Shown here in pieces: positions 61,608-64,000 of a DNA stretch of 64,000 nt. The notes under the pieces were generated by a model. That model searched no databases. It saw only the letters and a program-made list of their open reading frames with translations, and had not been told where the DNA came from. The position numbers and the translations under genes are program-made. Source of the stretch: Bacteroidales bacterium. Its GTDB lineage: Bacteria > Bacteroidota > Bacteroidia > Bacteroidales > P3. The first letter of the stretch is position 1, and each line of letters begins with the position of its first letter. Location of the stretch: NCBI GenBank assembly GCA_017480245.1, contig JAFVBA010000024.1, positions 62,001 to 126,000 on the forward strand. Reading direction: 5' to 3'.

Positions 61608-62546
61608 TTATTCTCCCAAATCTTTCGTTATTGTCAATGTATCAGGCAACACTTCCACTTCACAAATACCCGACATAGTACTATCTTCTTTATTGGATAT
61701 TTCCACTGCAAATCTTCCGCTTGATAATGCAGAATGCCCTGTTAATTTATCTCCCTTTATTTCAAAAGGATTTAATAGCGGTGATATATCTACCCAATCG
61801 TTATTGTAATACATCAATATTCTTGTATTCACTTCTATTGGAGTTGCACCGCTCGGTTTTAATGAATACAGACTGCTTATCAGTATTGTCTGACCTACAT
61901 ATACTTGAACTGAACTTGTTACCTCTACTGCCTCTGCTTTAACAGGTACGCCTATCGTCTCTGTTTCGTCTTCTTCTGTCGGTATTGTTCTGCGTTTTCT
62001 CGGCGGATTGATAACAAAGCCATCATTATAAGGAATTATGTCCATAGGCTCGCCGTCAATGTCTTCATCGTCCGCTTGTGCCTCGTTGATTGCCATTGTT
62101 CTTATCTTCTCTGCCAACTTGTCCAACTCCAACTCAACATACTGCAAATCCTCATACATATTCTTTTCCCAATACCAATGATACAATATCCTGTATTTGA
62201 TATATTGGAATAACAATGTATGCAGTGCCTTTGCGGAGAAATTATTTGTTACTACATAATTGAATTTTGCGAAATCCTGATTGTAGTCAAACTCATAATC
62301 TTCCGTAAAACATTTTCTTGTGTATCGTTTGAAAAGTTTAAACAAATCATCAACCGCTACTTCGGCAACGACCGTTTCGCTGTATTCCTCAAAAAACATC
62401 TCATCGTCTTCACTCATTGCGTAAGTGAAATTGAGATTATCACGGCTTTTGTTGGGATTATCTTTTTGCCACGCACGGTTTTGACTCCACTGCTGGCAAC
62501 TCTCAAATTCTTTGGATAATGTTATGCCTATCGTTATTTTCTTCAT
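61608..62546 (-). CDS. phage structural protein (312 aa)
   Basis: This 312-residue protein begins with MKKITIGITLSKEFE, has a helical middle with an acidic stretch (EAQADDEDIDGEPMD) and a basic PPRKRRTIP, then a C-terminal beta-sandwich (VQVYVGQTILISSLYSL). It could be a head-tail connector or tail protein. No family recognised. Confidence 0.5.
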   Translation of the reverse strand: MKKITIGITLSKEFESCQQWSQNRAWQKDNPNKSRDNLNFTYAMSEDDEMFFEEYSETVVAEVAVDDLFKLFKRYTRKCFTEDYEFDYNQDFAKFNYVVTNNFSAKALHTLLFQYIKYRILYHWYWEKNMYEDLQYVELELDKLAEKIRTMAINEAQADDEDIDGEPMDIIPYNDGFVINPPRKRRTIPTEEDETETIGVPVKAEAVEVTSSVQVYVGQTILISSLYSLKPSGATPIEVNTRILMYYNNDWVDISPLLNPFEIKGDKLTGHSALSSGRFAVEISNKEDSTMSGICEVEVLPDTLTITKDLGE

Positions 62547-62583
62547 AATCTTTACCTATAGCCTTATCGTTTATTATTTCTGA

Positions 62584-63249
62584 TTATTGAATACTATTGG
62601 CATAGTCGGAAAGATATTCCTTAAAGAAAGCAGTTGCTTCATTTGATTTAAAGCATTTTGTTGAAGTTCCGTTTCTCTTGTTGTTCCAAAAACAAAAGAC
62701 AACATAATAAATATATGCGTTAAGTAAATCATCTTCAAGTTTTAAAAATTCTTTAAAGCTTGACACTCTTTTTATGTAGGTAAATTCTTCTATATCGTTA
62801 AGATTATTTTTATATCCCCCAAAACACAAACAATTCTCTCCTCCGCTGTGTTCCAAACAAATAAACGGTCGTGAAGTTTTTCCACTTGTCCATTTGCTGT
62901 CCTGCAATTTTCTTGCAGGGTCATTGCCTTCGGATAAATCATCTGAAAATAATTTTGTTTGCCATTCAGAGTGTTTAAAGGTTAAAAGTTTTAAAAAAGG
63001 GGCGGCAAGAAAAGATAACGCTATCTTACCGCCCTTATAATTAATAGGCTGAATACTAATACCCGAAAGTAATCTGTCTATAACAAAGTCTTTATTTATA
63101 CAGAAAGCAGGAAGTAACAACAAATAGTCATTAAAATGGTCGCTTAAAAACTCTCTCAAAAAAGTTTTTATGTCTTCATCCACTATTTGCGAAGGTTGAT
63201 ATTCATCATAGACTATTGTCGTTTTTTCTATAAGTTCCTGTTCTGTCAT
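62584..63249 (-). CDS. phage hypothetical protein (221 aa)
   Basis: This 221-residue soluble protein has many aromatic residues, with CLEHSGGENCLCFGGYKNN near residue 131. I do not recognise it. Its place upstream of structural genes suggests head or tail assembly. Confidence 0.5.
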   Translation of the reverse strand: MTEQELIEKTTIVYDEYQPSQIVDEDIKTFLREFLSDHFNDYLLLLPAFCINKDFVIDRLLSGISIQPINYKGGKIALSFLAAPFLKLLTFKHSEWQTKLFSDDLSEGNDPARKLQDSKWTSGKTSRPFICLEHSGGENCLCFGGYKNNLNDIEEFTYIKRVSSFKEFLKLEDDLLNAYIYYVVFCFWNNKRNGTSTKCFKSNEATAFFKEYLSDYANSIQ

Positions 63250-63288
63250 ATTTGTTTATATTTTATTTGAAGTTATTGTTTTAATTTT

Positions 63289-63735
63289 TTAACCTTTCTT
63301 AAACAGAACTCCGTTTTGTTCTGCAATTTCTGTCAATAGTTTCTCACTTAGTGATGAACTTAACTCCGTATCAGGCAAAATGGTTATCAGTTGTTGATAT
63401 AAGTCCTGTTTATTTTTATAGGTATGTATTTGCCTTTCATCTGTTCTTATATTTTCTTTTGTTATGTCTTTCAATACTTTTGTTTGTTCTTCCGAACTTT
63501 CTTTATCCTCTTTTTCTATGACAACAGAATCAATATAGATTATACCGTTTTTAAAGTCGGCAGTATTTTCCAAAAGTTCTTGCTTTATCTTATCATTAGT
63601 CGTAAAGTATGCTTTGGATAGATTAGTCCCTTTCCCGAATTCTATTTTTACTGATATTTCATCTCCTTTGTCATTCTTGGTCAGCAGAGTATAAGACAAA
63701 GATTGATGTATCTTTGATTTATATGTTTTATACAT
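63289..63735 (-). CDS. phage hypothetical protein (148 aa)
   Basis: This 148-residue protein has a beta-rich start and a helical, Lys/Glu-rich second half (EEQTKVLKDITKENI). No family recognised. It lies 38 nt after the window-edge gene. Confidence 0.5.
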   Translation of the reverse strand: MYKTYKSKIHQSLSYTLLTKNDKGDEISVKIEFGKGTNLSKAYFTTNDKIKQELLENTADFKNGIIYIDSVVIEKEDKESSEEQTKVLKDITKENIRTDERQIHTYKNKQDLYQQLITILPDTELSSSLSEKLLTEIAEQNGVLFKKG

Positions 63736-63773
63736 TTTTATATGAGTTTTTGTGTTTATTATAGATTTTTTAC

Positions 63774-64000
63774 TTATGCCACTTTCAAATCAACCAATGC
63801 CATAGAATCTATATTCTGAATTTTCAATCCCGAACATTCTTCTATAATGTATGCGTTGGCTTTCTTGATTAATTTCTCTTCCAAATCCACTTTCTTTGTT
63901 TGTGCTGGGTCTAATATACATCTTTGGATATTCTCTAAATCTATTATATATCCTCTGTAATCCCTTCTTCCTGCTAAACCTTTATGCATTACAAGATTGA
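63774..64000 (-). CDS. phage protein, partial at window edge
   Basis: The frame ends at 63774 with ALVDLKVA and is open to the right edge; an ATG at 63989 is available but the upstream codons stay open, so the gene is probably cut by the window. Nothing distinctive is visible. Confidence 0.45.
   Translation of the reverse strand, partial: NLVMHKGLAGRRDYRGYIIDLENIQRCILDPAQTKKVDLEEKLIKKANAYIIEECSGLKIQNIDSMALVDLKVA

Larger units (their letters stand above)
53060..64000 (-). mobile_element. prophage, late region (partial)
   Basis: Fourteen minus-strand genes include a fibre-like series, a T4-type lysozyme, short membrane/coiled-coil lysis-type proteins and two DNA methyltransferases. Spacing is tight and every gene is read leftward, ending 125 nt from tRNA-Arg. 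No integrase, portal, terminase or capsid gene is recognised here; those should lie to the right of the window. Exact ends are unknown. Confidence 0.85.

Overview
The window looks like a chromosome segment of an AT-rich Bacteroidota, most likely order Bacteroidales. Supporting signs are two secreted proteins with type IX secretion (T9SS) C-terminal sorting domains, two GldN-like proteins, a bacterial sphingolipid cluster, a GSCFA protein, an EF-G2-type translational GTPase, and many promoters with the Bacteroidetes -7 element TAnnTTTG about 19 nt from a TTTG-like -33 element. The standard genetic code applies, since aroA and the phage lysozyme end in TGA. The species cannot be named from the sequence.

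Layout. 0.2-6.5 kb: minus-strand envelope and housekeeping genes (T9SS cargo, polyprenyl sugar-phosphate transferase, lipoprotein, CutC, GSCFA, DnaQ-like exonuclease). 6.7-10.3 kb: an accessory island with a five-gene operon of small membrane and J-domain-like proteins, a structured RNA element just upstream, and a Bro-N antirepressor-type gene with two TGA codons at Trp positions. 10.3-14.9 kb: RNA methyltransferase, hotdog thioesterase, glycosyltransferase and two GDP-heptose-type enzymes (HddC-like, HddA-like). 15.2-18.7 kb: a candidate ceramide cluster (serine palmitoyltransferase, acyltransferase, NAD-dependent reductase), continuous with deoC, a LutB-like Fe-S protein and rpiB (to 21.2 kb). 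21.2-21.9 kb: a very AT-rich divergent spacer, then nadA. 22.9-31.2 kb: mixed genes (flavin reductase, M28 peptidase, hutU) with decayed genes and a second copy of the structured RNA. 31.3-37.2 kb: sppA, a T9SS cargo and fusA2. 37.5-40.2 kb: an EVE-McrB plus McrC type IV restriction system. 40.3-52.1 kb: dnaG, cinA, two tRNAs, an M20 amidohydrolase, a TrmH-family methyltransferase, two GldN-like proteins, aroA, a sigma-54 activator and a phospholipase D protein. 52.6-52.9 kb: tRNA-Ser, tRNA-Pro and tRNA-Arg. 53.1-64.0 kb: the late part of a prophage read leftward (structural and tail genes, lysozyme, membrane/coiled-coil lysis-type proteins, two DNA methyltransferases), running off the right edge.

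Three patterns stand out. (1) Many intergenic spacers carry ladders of short palindromes with an exact 21- or 22-bp pitch. One family, with A7-N3-T7 units, occurs four times with GCCGCC...GGCGGC-like borders and has helically phased A-tracts. (2) Two copies of a ~210-nt RNA element show compensatory changes in four helices, each directly upstream of an accessory gene or operon. (3) Several genes are broken in informative ways: two Trp-to-TGA changes in the Bro-N gene, and an amber codon exactly at the catalytic Glu of the ENV motif in a prophage C5-cytosine methyltransferase, in a genome that also carries McrBC.
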